Assembly: GCA_036496585.1 (NCBI GenBank)
Contig: DASXLB010000071.1
Location: 43,061-107,060, forward strand
Reading direction: 5' to 3'
Length of the DNA: 64,000 nucleotides
Origin: Vicinamibacterales bacterium
GTDB taxonomy: Bacteria > Acidobacteriota > Vicinamibacteria > Vicinamibacterales > 2-12-FULL-66-21
Each line of letters begins with the position of its first letter. Within the stretch, counting starts at the first letter, position 1. Positions 34,599 to 42,908 of this stretch are shown in pieces. The notes beneath the pieces were generated by a model, which was given only the letters and a program-made list of their open reading frames with translations, was not told the origin of the DNA and searched no databases. The translations under genes were made by a program, and so were the position numbers.

Positions 34599-36250
34599 TA
34601 TCTGACCTCCTCCTCGATAACCAGCACTTGATCGGCTTTGACGTTCTCGAGCACCTGTCGCGCCCCGCCGGGCCACGCCACTTCGAGGCGCCTCACCATC
34701 GTCGCGCGCCCCAGGCCGAGGTGCAGGCGCGTGTCGCTGGCGCTGAGGTAGCTTGCCACATTATTGATCTCGCGCACCTGCGTGCCCTCGGAGGTCTCGG
34801 CGGTGACTACGACGCCAAGGCCGAACGCGTTACTGCGGTGCCCCTTCGCTTGGATCGTCAGCCAGTGGGCGCTGTCGGGCGACTGGTTTCTGAGCAGGAC
34901 CGCGGGCCGCCCGAGATTGTTGATCGCCACGTCGAGACGGCCGTCGTTGTCGAAGTCGGCGACGGCGAGGCCGCGCCCGACCCGTTCGACCTGCAGCGCG
35001 GCGCCGCTCTGCGCGGTGACGTCCCGGAAGACGCCGCCGCCGACGTTCTCATAGAGGAGGTCGCGCTGCGCGTAGCTCAGGTTCGGCTGGAACAGCCTGA
35101 CGTTGTCGATGACGTGGCCGTTGGTGACGTAGATGTCGAGATCGCCGTCGTTGTCCACATCGAAGAGCTTGGCGCCGAATCCGAGCGAGAGAAAGGCCGA
35201 GCGCAGCCCTGGCATCGACGCCTTGTCCTCGAAGGTGCCGTCGCCACGGTTGATGAACAGCGCGTTCAGTTCTTCGGAGAAGTTGGTCACGAACAGATCC
35301 GGGCGGCCGTCGCCGTCGAGGTCGGCGCAGTCGACCCCCATACCGGCGCGCGGCTTGCCGTTGCTGTCGAAGCCGACGCCCGCGGCGTAGGTGACGTCCT
35401 CGAACGTGCCGTCGTGCTTGTTGCGGTAGAGGAAATTCCGGACCGTGTCGTTGGCGACGTAGATGTCGGGCCAGCCGTCGCGATCGTAGTCGCAGAAGGT
35501 GACGCCGAGCCCCTTGCCGGCTGGATTGGCGACGCCGGCCTTCTGGGAGACGTCGGTAAACGTGCCGTCGCCGTTGTTGTGATACAGGCGGTCGGGGGTG
35601 CCGTCGAAGATCTTCGGATCGCAGTACATGCGATACCCGTCCTTCTTCTGGCCGCAGTACGGATTCTCGCTCAGGCGGTAGTCGACGTAGTTGACGACGA
35701 AGAGGTCGAGGCGGCCGTCGTGGTCGTAATCGAAAAAGCCGCTGCTCGTGCTCCACTGCGACGGTGTGCCGGCGACGCCCGCCTTGGCGGTGACGTCTGT
35801 GAACGTGCCGTCGTGGTTGTTGCGATAGAGCGTGTCGAGCCCGAACGCCGTGACGAACAGATCGAGGTAGCCGTCGTTGTCGTAGTCGCCGACCGCCACG
35901 CCGGTCTTGAAGACGCGATCGCCAGCGCTCGTGCCTGCGACGCCCGCTTTCGCGGTGACATCGGTGAAGGTGCCGTCGCGGTTGTTGTGATACAGCGCGT
36001 TGGACGAGCCGGGCGCGCCATTGACGAAGAACAAATCCGGAAAGCCGTCGTTGTCGTAGTCGATCCAGGCGACGCCGGATCCGAAGGTCTCGACCATGCG
36101 CTTGCCGGCCGACGCGCCCGACTGGTGGACGAAGCCGATCTTCGCCGCCGCCGTCACGTCGGCGAAGCGAGCGACCGGCGCGGCAGGCGTCTGACTGCCG
36201 GCGAGCGCGAGCCCCAGCAGTCCGCATAGCGGTGCGAGCCGTGCGATCAC
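34598..36250 (-). CDS. CRTAC1-family protein (second copy)
   Basis: A 550-residue exported protein starting at a GTG that overlaps the TPR gene's stop (GTGA). After the signal (MIARLAPLCGLLGLALAGSQ) come at least six calcium-loop units, for example WIDYDNDGFPDLFFVNG, GDYDNDGYLDLFVTAFG, FDYDHDGRLDLFVVN, DYDRDGWPDIYVAND and DLDGDGRPDLFVTN. A cysteine pair NPYCGQ and MYCDPK stands between blades two and three. The C-terminus (GLGVVVTAETSEGTQVREIN, RRLEVAWPGGARQVLENV) is ASPIC/UnbV. It shares organisation but only modest sequence with the next gene, so the two are diverged paralogs. Confidence 0.9.
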   Translation of the reverse strand: MIARLAPLCGLLGLALAGSQTPAAPVARFADVTAAAKIGFVHQSGASAGKRMVETFGSGVAWIDYDNDGFPDLFFVNGAPGSSNALYHNNRDGTFTDVTAKAGVAGTSAGDRVFKTGVAVGDYDNDGYLDLFVTAFGLDTLYRNNHDGTFTDVTAKAGVAGTPSQWSTSSGFFDYDHDGRLDLFVVNYVDYRLSENPYCGQKKDGYRMYCDPKIFDGTPDRLYHNNGDGTFTDVSQKAGVANPAGKGLGVTFCDYDRDGWPDIYVANDTVRNFLYRNKHDGTFEDVTYAAGVGFDSNGKPRAGMGVDCADLDGDGRPDLFVTNFSEELNALFINRGDGTFEDKASMPGLRSAFLSLGFGAKLFDVDNDGDLDIYVTNGHVIDNVRLFQPNLSYAQRDLLYENVGGGVFRDVTAQSGAALQVERVGRGLAVADFDNDGRLDVAINNLGRPAVLLRNQSPDSAHWLTIQAKGHRSNAFGLGVVVTAETSEGTQVREINNVASYLSASDTRLHLGLGRATMVRRLEVAWPGGARQVLENVKADQVLVIEEEVR

Positions 36251-37377
36251 GCCGGTCTCTTGGCCGGACCGCCGCGGGCTTTGTCCCGGAGCGTCTTCTG
36301 GAGGTCGTCGGGCAAAGGCGAACCAAGCGCCTCGGCGCGGGTCGCTTCGTCGAGAGCCTTGCTGTAGAGGCCCTGGCGCAGATAGACCTCCGCCAGGTAG
36401 CGATAGCCCAGGCCGTAATTCGGATCGAGGTCCACCGCCTGCTTGAAGTCACGCGCCGCCGCCGCGAGCTGGACCTGCTTGAGCCGAATCAGACCTTCCT
36501 CGAAGGCGAGATCGCGCTGGATTTGCTGATCGGCCGCCGACACGGCGGTGGCCGGCGCAATCGAGCGCGCCCGCGTCAGCCACGTGTCGGCCTTGGCGAG
36601 CTGTCCCTTCAGTCGATAGGCGCGGGCGAGCTGGATCACCACGGCCGGCCGCGACGGATCGAGCGTGATCCCGTCGGTCAGGCTGGTGATGGCCGCGTCG
36701 AGGCGTCCCGCGTCGAGATAGGCGCTGCCGAGGCTGGCGTAGACTTCCGGCCGCTTGCTGCCGCCCGCCAGCACCGCTTCGAAGGCCGCGATCGCCTCGT
36801 CGCGGCGCTTCAGATCGATCAGTGCGAGTCCCTGGTAGTAGCGCGCCTCCATCAGGGACGGGTCGCTCTTCAGCGCCTGGGCGGTCAGGTCCAACGCCGC
36901 GTCAGGCTTGCCGGATTGCCGCTGACTCTCGCCGAGCAGCGCCAGCACCTGCGGCTGCCCCGGCATCACGGTCAGCGCCGCCTGCAGTTCCTCGATGGCG
37001 CGTTCCGGGCGCCCGAGATCGAGGTAGAGCCGCGCGAGATAGATGCGCGCCGGTACGAGCGAGGGGTCGAGACTGATCGCCTGGCGGAGCTCTCCGACGG
37101 CTTCGCCGACCAGGTCGGGCGATCGCTTCGTCAGATAGGCGACGCCCAGCAGCGTGTGCGCCGTCGCGGATTTCGGGTCCTCCGCAAGGATCGCCTTGAG
37201 CTCGGCGATATCGGCGTCGGCGTGCGCGCCGGTGGAGAAGATGTCCGCGGCCACTTTCGACAGCCGCTGCTCGATTGTCTGCGCGCCGGCGAGGCGAACG
37301 GCTGCCGCTGACACGACGACACCGACGGTGGCTGCCGCGACGAAGCAGCGTTTCAGATGTGCGCGGGTCAGGCCCAT
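36247..37377 (-). CDS. exported TPR-repeat protein
   Basis: A 376-residue protein with a signal or anchor segment (CFVAAATVGVVVSAAAVRLA) followed by about nine tetratricopeptide repeats. Repeats such as AHTLLGVAYLTKRSPDLVGEA, ARIYLARLYLDLGRPERAIEE, ARYYQGLALIDLKRRDEAIAA and YASLGSAYLDAGRLDAAI are clear. I chose ATG 37377 over one 66 bases upstream, because the signal segment is then at the N-terminus. First gene of a three-gene coupled operon with two CRTAC1-like proteins, so it probably scaffolds or helps assemble them at the envelope. Confidence 0.85.
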   Translation of the reverse strand: MGLTRAHLKRCFVAAATVGVVVSAAAVRLAGAQTIEQRLSKVAADIFSTGAHADADIAELKAILAEDPKSATAHTLLGVAYLTKRSPDLVGEAVGELRQAISLDPSLVPARIYLARLYLDLGRPERAIEELQAALTVMPGQPQVLALLGESQRQSGKPDAALDLTAQALKSDPSLMEARYYQGLALIDLKRRDEAIAAFEAVLAGGSKRPEVYASLGSAYLDAGRLDAAITSLTDGITLDPSRPAVVIQLARAYRLKGQLAKADTWLTRARSIAPATAVSAADQQIQRDLAFEEGLIRLKQVQLAAAARDFKQAVDLDPNYGLGYRYLAEVYLRQGLYSKALDEATRAEALGSPLPDDLQKTLRDKARGGPAKRPA

Positions 37378-37486
37378 GGCCCAGGGGAGTGTACCATCAG
37401 GCGGCGAGCGCCGGTCTTCTTGGACCGGCAGCCACCTCACCAAAGAGCTGTTCTTCAGAATCTTCGAAAGACGGCGCGCCGAAGCG

Positions 37487-38671
37487 TCACACCCGTGAGC
37501 CTCCCGGGCCCGGAGGTTCGCGACGCTCGCGCGACAGCTCTTCGGCGGCGATCTGGAACGCCGTGTTCGCCGCCGGCACGCCGGCGTAGACGGCGACCTG
37601 CAGCAGGACTTCCTTGAGATCCGACTCGTCGAGCTCGGCGGCCAGGCCGGTGCGGACGTGCAGCCGGAACTCTTCCCAGCGCCCCATCGACGCGGTCATC
37701 GCCAGTACGAGCAGGCGCCGGGTCGGACGATCGAGCGCCGGGCGCGTCCAGATCGTGCCCCACGCGAACGTAGTGATGAGCGCCTGGAACTCGCGAGTGA
37801 AATCGGTCTGCGCCGCGACGGCGCGATCGACGTGCGCGTCGCCGAGGACGGCGCGCCGCATCGCCATCCCGGCCGCGCCGATATCGGCGGCCGCCGGCAC
37901 CACGCAGTCGAGGACGGCGGCGTTGAAGGCGCGCGGGCGCTCGAGGTTGGAGAGATGCCCGGCGTCAAGGCTGATCGCGCGCGCGCCGGGAATGCCGGCC
38001 GCCAGCAGCTGGCCGTGCTGCGGCGGCGGCATCGACGCGTCGGCGTCGCCCGAGATGACCAGCGTCGGCACGCCGATGCGGGCGAGGAGCGGCCGGCCGT
38101 CGTGATCGCGAATCGCCGCGCAGCAGCCGGCGTAGCCGGTCCTGTTGCTGCCGAGCACGGTCCGCCGCACCCAGTCGACGGCGGGGTCGCCCGAGGCAAG
38201 CCCGCGCGGTGAGAAGTTGCGGCTCATCACCGTGTCGATGATGTCGTCCAGCCCGCGATCGAGCATGTGGACGCGGCGCTGCTCGAACACCTGTGCGTCG
38301 ACGTGCGCCGAGGTGTTGGCCAGGACCAACCGGGTCAGGCGCTCTGGCGCGTTCGCGCCGAGCCACTGACCGATCATGCCGCCGAGCGACAGACCACACC
38401 AGGCGAACGTGCGGATACCCAGCGCGTCGGCGAGGGCGAGCGCGTCGCGCGCGAGCGTCTCGATGCGGTAGTCGCCGGCCGTCGCCTCCGACGCGCCATG
38501 GCCGCGCGTGTCGTAGCGCAGCACGCGCGCGTGCGGCAGCAGCGCCGCCGTCAGCGTGTCCCACAACGCGTGGTCGAGGCCGAGCGAATGGGAGAGCACG
38601 ACGGCCGGATCGGCGTCGCGCCCGTCCAGGCGGTAGAAGCAGCGGTGTCCGTTGATGTCGATGAGCGGCAT
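37487..38671 (-). CDS. pcaL: bifunctional 3-oxoadipate enol-lactonase / 4-carboxymuconolactone decarboxylase
   Basis: A 394-residue fusion. Residues 1-260 are the PcaD alpha/beta hydrolase: VVLSHSLGLDHALWD, the nucleophile serine in FAWCGLSLGGMIGQW (near residue 95), a later GDADASMPP aspartate and DAGHLSNLE histidine. Residues 265-385 are PcaC: MRRAVLGDAHVDRA, FQALITTFAWGTIWTRPAL and LKEVLLQVAVYAGVPAAN. Together they remove CO2 from 4-carboxymuconolactone and hydrolyse the resulting enol-lactone to 3-oxoadipate. Last gene of the pca operon, 5 bases after pcaB. Confidence 0.94.
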   Translation of the reverse strand: MPLIDINGHRCFYRLDGRDADPAVVLSHSLGLDHALWDTLTAALLPHARVLRYDTRGHGASEATAGDYRIETLARDALALADALGIRTFAWCGLSLGGMIGQWLGANAPERLTRLVLANTSAHVDAQVFEQRRVHMLDRGLDDIIDTVMSRNFSPRGLASGDPAVDWVRRTVLGSNRTGYAGCCAAIRDHDGRPLLARIGVPTLVISGDADASMPPPQHGQLLAAGIPGARAISLDAGHLSNLERPRAFNAAVLDCVVPAAADIGAAGMAMRRAVLGDAHVDRAVAAQTDFTREFQALITTFAWGTIWTRPALDRPTRRLLVLAMTASMGRWEEFRLHVRTGLAAELDESDLKEVLLQVAVYAGVPAANTAFQIAAEELSRERREPPGPGGSRV

Positions 38672-38676
38672 GGCTG

Positions 38677-40005
38677 TCAGCTCTGAATCAGCTCGCGGCG
38701 GACCGCTTCGGCCGCGGCGATGTCCTCGTCAAACCGATCGATCGAGTCGAGACGCGTGCCGAGCGCCGCGACGGCGTCCGCGTCGGCGCGCAGCGCGGCG
38801 GGGAAGGTGAGGCCCTCGCTTCGGCTTCGCGCCAGCGCGCGCGACACGATCGCCTCGGCGGCGTCCCGCCCGGCCGCGGCGCGCAGCAGCAGCGAGGCGC
38901 GTTCGGCGAAGACGGCGCCGGCGGTCGCGTCGAGATTGGCGCGCATGCGCTCGGGAAACACCTCGAGGCTGGCGATCGTGTCGGTGACGGCGGCGAGCGC
39001 GGCGCCGGTGGCTTGGATCGTGCCACTGAGTGCGGACCATTCGAGCTGCCAGCCGCCGAGGGCCCGCTCGTGTTCCTGGACGAGTCCGCTCAGGAGCCCC
39101 GAGGCCAGCCCCGGCACACGCATCGCGGCGGCGATCGCCACGGCGCATCCCGCCGGGTTCCGCTTTTGCGGCATCGCCGACGATCCGCCGCCGGCCGCGG
39201 CGGCTTCGCCGACTTCGGCCTGCGCCAGCAGCGCGACGTCACGCGCGACCTTGCCGAGCGCGCCGGCCAGGATGGCGCAGTCGCTGCCGATGGCCGCGAG
39301 GCGGCCGCGGCGGGTGTGCCACGGGGGACACACTCGCAGCCCGAGCTCTTCGGCCAGCGCCGCCGCGACCTGCGGCCCCTGGTCGCTGAGCGCGGCCCGC
39401 GTGCCGACGGCACCGCCGAACTGCAGCGTGGCGGCGTGACTGAGCGCGCTGTGGAGCCGCCACCAGCCCTCCCCGACGCCCGCGCCCCAGACGGCGGCCT
39501 TGAGGCCGAACGTGATCGGCGTCGCCGGCTGCAGGAGCGTGCGGCCGAGCATGACGGTGGCGGCGTGCGCGTCCGACAGCCGCGTCAGCGCGGCGGTCAG
39601 TCTGTCGTAGGTCGGCTGCAGCAGCGGGCGCACGCGCTGGAGCAGCAGGACGAGCGCCGTGTCGGCGACGTCCTGGCTGGTCGCGCCGAAATGGACGAAA
39701 GCCGCCGCCCCAGGGTCGGCAAGGCGCACCTGCTCCACGAGCAGCGCGACCAGCGGGATCGCGGGCGTCGCATGGCGGCGCACGTCGGCGAGGAAGGGCG
39801 CCATGTCGATGCGAGCCGGATCGATGGCCCGGGCCGCTGCGGCAATGACCGCCGCCGCACTGTCGGGGACGAGGTCCAGGCGCGCCTCCGCCACCGCCAG
39901 CGCAACCTCGAAATCGAGCATCGCGCCGATCAGCGCGCTGTCGGAGAACAGATCCGACAACGCGGGGGTCGTGGAAAAGGCGTCGATGAGCCTGTCGCCG
40001 CTCAC
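38677..40005 (-). CDS. pcaB: 3-carboxy-cis,cis-muconate cycloisomerase
   Basis: A 442-residue fumarase/aspartase-superfamily enzyme that closes carboxymuconate to 4-carboxymuconolactone. The GTG start at 40005 overlaps the pcaG stop (GTGA), so the much longer open frame above it is not used. VHFGATSQDVADTALVL, GRTLLQPATPITFGLKAAVW and the signature GGGSSAMPQKRNPAGCA (the catalytic serine loop) are clear, and the bacterial type-II pattern is intact. Fifth gene of the pca operon, between pcaG and pcaL. Confidence 0.94.
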   Translation of the reverse strand: MSGDRLIDAFSTTPALSDLFSDSALIGAMLDFEVALAVAEARLDLVPDSAAAVIAAAARAIDPARIDMAPFLADVRRHATPAIPLVALLVEQVRLADPGAAAFVHFGATSQDVADTALVLLLQRVRPLLQPTYDRLTAALTRLSDAHAATVMLGRTLLQPATPITFGLKAAVWGAGVGEGWWRLHSALSHAATLQFGGAVGTRAALSDQGPQVAAALAEELGLRVCPPWHTRRGRLAAIGSDCAILAGALGKVARDVALLAQAEVGEAAAAGGGSSAMPQKRNPAGCAVAIAAAMRVPGLASGLLSGLVQEHERALGGWQLEWSALSGTIQATGAALAAVTDTIASLEVFPERMRANLDATAGAVFAERASLLLRAAAGRDAAEAIVSRALARSRSEGLTFPAALRADADAVAALGTRLDSIDRFDEDIAAAEAVRRELIQS

Positions 40006-40556
40006 AGGTCGAAGAATACCGTCTCGTGCGGACCCTGGAGGCGGATCTCCCACTCCCAGCTGTTCGATGCGCCCGCCGTCGGCGTCGCGAGCAGCGTCGC
40101 GCGTCGATCCGCGGGAACGAGGGCCAGCAGCGGATCGGTCTCGAGATCCGGGTCGCCGGCAAAGTAGACCCGCGTGTAGAGATGGCGCAGCAGACCGCGC
40201 ATGAACAGGCAGACGTTGAGGTGCGGCGCCTGCGCGCTGCCCTCGGGTGCCGCGGCGCGGCCGGGGCGGATGGTCTCGAACAAGCAACTGCCGTCGTGGC
40301 CGGTCGCGAGGCGGCCGAACCCGGCGAAGCCGCTCGCGCCGTACTCGCCGGCGGCGTTGGCTTGGTAGACCTCGACGAGCGCGTCGGGCAGCGGCATGCC
40401 GGCGCCGTCGATCACCCGCACGCGCAGCTGCAGCCGCTCGCCGACCGCGTTGCCGGCGACCGAACCGAGCCGTTCGTCGGGCGCGAGCGCGAAGTGAAAG
40501 AACGGGCCCACCGTCTGCGACGGCGTCGCGACGCGATCGGCGTGGCCCCGGCTCAT
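40002..40556 (-). CDS. pcaG: protocatechuate 3,4-dioxygenase alpha subunit
   Basis: A 184-residue intradiol dioxygenase subunit. It begins RVATPSQTVGPFFHFAL; the family landmarks LVEVYQANAAGEYG, APHLNVCLFMRGLLRHLYTRVYF and the C-terminal WEWEIRLQGPHETVFFDL are present. The alpha chain lacks the iron ligands but helps form the active site with PcaH. ATG 40556 overlaps the pcaH stop, and its own stop overlaps pcaB, so all are coupled. Confidence 0.94.
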   Translation of the reverse strand: MSRGHADRVATPSQTVGPFFHFALAPDERLGSVAGNAVGERLQLRVRVIDGAGMPLPDALVEVYQANAAGEYGASGFAGFGRLATGHDGSCLFETIRPGRAAAPEGSAQAPHLNVCLFMRGLLRHLYTRVYFAGDPDLETDPLLALVPADRRATLLATPTAGASNSWEWEIRLQGPHETVFFDL

Positions 40557-41254
40557 GCCCGCCCCTCGAACGGCGTCGAATGGCGGCCGCGCAGCACGAT
40601 GTCGAAGCGGTAGCCGAGCGCCCATTCGGGCTCGGTGAGCGCGAGGTCGAACTCGGAAACGAGCCGGCGTTGCGCCGCCGCGTCGGGAATCGACTGCAGA
40701 ATCGGATCCTGCGGGAACAGCGGATCGTTCGGGAAGTACATCTGCGTAACCAGGCGCGACTCGAATGACTCGCCGAACAGCGAGAAATGGATGTGTGCCG
40801 GCCGCCAGGCATTGGGATGGTTGCGCCACGGGTACGCGCCGGGCTTGATCGTCAGGAAGCGGTAGTGCCCGGCGCCGTCGGTGATCGCCCGGCCCGCGCC
40901 GGTGAAGTTCGGGTCGAGCGGCGCCGGGTGATCGTCGAGCGCGTGGAAGTAGCGCCCGGCGGCGTTCGCCTGCCAGATCTCGACCAGCGTGTGCCGGACC
41001 GGCCGGCCGTCCTCGTCGAGGATGCGCCCCGAGACGATGATCCGTTCGCCGAGCGGCTCGGCGCCGTGCTGTCTGGTCAAGTCGCTGTCGGCCTGGCCGA
41101 CCGGCAGGTATCCGTAGACCGGCGCGGCCAGATCGCGCAGGTTGCCCGGCACCTTGATCAGCGGCCGCGCCGGCGCCCGGAGTGCGTTCGACAGGTAAGG
41201 GGGATAGGTCAGCGGCGGCTGGCTGCGCGCGTCGGCGCGCGAATCGGTGCTCAC
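40553..41254 (-). CDS. pcaH: protocatechuate 3,4-dioxygenase beta subunit
   Basis: A 233-residue iron-bearing subunit. The GTG start at 41254 overlaps the pcaJ stop. The iron ligands are visible: tyrosine in NAAGRYFHALDD, tyrosine in KPGAYPWRNHPN and the two histidines in RPAHIHFSLFG. VSGRILDEDGRPVRHTLVEI and TQMYFPNDPLF also match. With PcaG it opens the ring of protocatechuate between the two hydroxyls, forming 3-carboxy-cis,cis-muconate. Confidence 0.95.
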   Translation of the reverse strand: MSTDSRADARSQPPLTYPPYLSNALRAPARPLIKVPGNLRDLAAPVYGYLPVGQADSDLTRQHGAEPLGERIIVSGRILDEDGRPVRHTLVEIWQANAAGRYFHALDDHPAPLDPNFTGAGRAITDGAGHYRFLTIKPGAYPWRNHPNAWRPAHIHFSLFGESFESRLVTQMYFPNDPLFPQDPILQSIPDAAAQRRLVSEFDLALTEPEWALGYRFDIVLRGRHSTPFEGRA

Positions 41255-42027
41255 GGTGTCCTCTGGTGTGCGCGCGCGGTCCGCGCCTGCAGATCGCGCA
41301 GCGCCTCGAGCTCCGACGCCCGTGGCGCGGGCGTCTCGTCGACCTGCGGGACGAACCGCACCGGCCATCCGGTGCGCTCGCGGACGGTCTCGGCGCTGAC
41401 GCCGGGATGCACGCTCACGACCTCGAACTCCTTGCTTTCGGGATCGGGCCTCATCATACACAGATCGGTGACGATGAGCGCCGGTCCCTCGCTTCCGAGA
41501 CCGAGCGCGCGCCGTTCGCGGCCGGTCGGACCGTGCCCGAGCGAAGTGATGAAGTCGACGCGCTCGACGAACGTCCGCGGCGTCTGCGTCATGATGATGT
41601 AGATCCGCCGGCAGCCGGTCGCGATCTCCGGCGCGCCGCCGCCGCCCGGCAGCCGCACCGACGGCTTGGCGTAGGGACCGATTACCGTGCTGTTCAGATT
41701 GCCGAAGCGATCGACCTGCGCGCCGCCGAGAAAGCCGACACCGATGCGCCCGCCCTGCAGCCAGTAGCTGAAAATCTCCGGCACCGACACCGTCGTGAGC
41801 GCGGTCTCGTGCAGTTCACCGTCGCCGATCGACAGCGGCAGCACGTCGGGCCGTGTCTCGATGGTGCCGGATTCATAGATCAGCCGCAGCCGCGGCGCGT
41901 GGGTCAGGCGGGCGAGGTTGCACGCCGCCGACGGCAGTCCGATCCCGACGAAACACACGTCTTCGTCGGTCAGCGCCCGGGCCGCGGCGATCGTCATGAT
42001 TTCCTGCGCCGTGTAGGTCGCGTTCAT
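41251..42027 (-). CDS. pcaJ: 3-oxoadipate CoA-transferase beta subunit (CatJ/glutaconate type)
   Basis: A 258-residue CoA-transferase subunit. MTIAAARALTDEDVCFVGIGLPSAACNLARL and LIYESGTIETRPDVLPLSIGD (with the catalytic glutamate in the ESG motif) are visible, along with GGAQVDRFGNLNST. It is longer than the classic PcaJ of about 213 residues and matches the CatI/CatJ-like form related to glutaconate CoA-transferase. It activates 3-oxoadipate with CoA from succinyl-CoA. Start overlaps the pcaI stop and the stop overlaps the pcaH start. Confidence 0.88.
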   Translation of the reverse strand: MNATYTAQEIMTIAAARALTDEDVCFVGIGLPSAACNLARLTHAPRLRLIYESGTIETRPDVLPLSIGDGELHETALTTVSVPEIFSYWLQGGRIGVGFLGGAQVDRFGNLNSTVIGPYAKPSVRLPGGGGAPEIATGCRRIYIIMTQTPRTFVERVDFITSLGHGPTGRERRALGLGSEGPALIVTDLCMMRPDPESKEFEVVSVHPGVSAETVRERTGWPVRFVPQVDETPAPRASELEALRDLQARTARAHQRTP

Positions 42028-42821
42028 AGGCCCAGATGCTCCTGCATCCACGCCTGGAACGTGCCGCGATCCTTCGCGATGCTTTCCCAGGCGGCGTAGA
42101 ACGCGTTGTCGCGCCCGTAGTAGCCGTGCGCGTAGGACGGTCGCGCGCCGCCGGGCGCCTGCACGACGGCGGTCAGCGTCCAGGCCGGCAGGACGACGGC
42201 GCTGCGGCCGTGCGGGGGAAACCGATCGACCACTTCCTCCACCGTGACGATGGCGCGGGCCGCCGCGAGCGCGGCCTCTTTCTGCACGCCGACGATGCCG
42301 TCGATGAGCACGTTGCCGTCGCGGTCGGCCTGCTGAGCGTGGATGATCGTGACGTCGGGGCGCAGCGCCGGCACCGCTGCGAGCGCTTCGCCGGTGAACG
42401 GACAGACGATCTGTCGGATGTTCGGGTTCACGCTCGGGAGATCGGAGCCGAGATAGCCGCGGAAGACGGCGCACGGCAGGCCGGCGGCGCCGGCCGCATA
42501 GGCATGCGCCATCGCGCTGTGGCTGTGTTCTTCGATCTCGAGCGGGACGGGCCAGCCATGCTCGATGGCGTCGCGCAGCCGCGGCAGTGACCCGACGCCA
42601 GGATTGCCGCCCCACGAGAAGATCAACTTCCTGGCGCATCCGGCGCCGATCATCTGGTCGTAGAGCAGATCCGGCGTCATCCGGATCAGCGTGAGGCCGT
42701 CGATCCCCTGGCGGATGATTTCGTGACCGGCCGCGAAGGGGATGAGGTGGGTGAAGCCCTCGAGGGCCACGCGATCGCCGGGATGGACGTAACGGGCGAT
42801 CGCCTCGTCGAGACGAAGCAC
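42024..42821 (-). CDS. pcaI: 3-oxoadipate CoA-transferase alpha subunit (CatI/glutaconate type)
   Basis: A 265-residue partner subunit. DRVALEGFTHLIPFAAGHEIIRQG near residues 16-39 is the CatI-like N-terminal region, different from the classic PcaI GGFGLCGIP type. RKLIFSWGGNPGVG, VFRGYLGSDLP and HAQQADRDGNVLIDG follow. First gene of the pca operon, starting 88 bases from the divergent regulator gene and just past the palindromic operator. Confidence 0.87.
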   Translation of the reverse strand: MLRLDEAIARYVHPGDRVALEGFTHLIPFAAGHEIIRQGIDGLTLIRMTPDLLYDQMIGAGCARKLIFSWGGNPGVGSLPRLRDAIEHGWPVPLEIEEHSHSAMAHAYAAGAAGLPCAVFRGYLGSDLPSVNPNIRQIVCPFTGEALAAVPALRPDVTIIHAQQADRDGNVLIDGIVGVQKEAALAAARAIVTVEEVVDRFPPHGRSAVVLPAWTLTAVVQAPGGARPSYAHGYYGRDNAFYAAWESIAKDRGTFQAWMQEHLGL

Positions 42822-42856
42822 GCAGGCAGCCTACCATCGCGCCAAGGCCGGTCAAA

Positions 42857-42885
42857 CGATTATCGTCTCTTTCGTGCGATAATCG
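42857..42885. promoter_or_regulatory. palindromic operator between pcaI and the IclR gene
   Basis: CGATTATCG (42857-42865) and CGATAATCG (42877-42885) form a perfect inverted repeat with an 11-base spacer. Each half is itself nearly palindromic around its centre. GATAAT, a good -10 hexamer, appears in each half, one on each strand. The right half, GTGCGATAATCGCC, closely resembles the site I recall for Pseudomonas PcaR. It sits in the 87-base gap between the divergent pcaI and regulator genes, so the IclR protein probably controls both from here. Confidence 0.78.
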
Positions 42886-42908
42886 CCGCCGTTACCGAGG
42901 TACTGAAC

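Noticed and set aside
34628-36229. Long open frame opposite the second CRTAC1 gene with Val/Glu/Ala-rich translation
   Set aside because: The repeats mirror the calcium-loop repeats on the coding strand. No start signal or domain.
37490-37530. CCTCCCGGGCCCGGAGG palindrome as a terminator
   Set aside because: It lies inside the 3' end of pcaL and has no T-run on either strand; likely coding constraint for Pro/Gly codons.
38677-40812. A pcaB protein extended to 711 residues
   Set aside because: The extension is a shadow of pcaG; the GTG overlapping the pcaG stop gives the normal family length.
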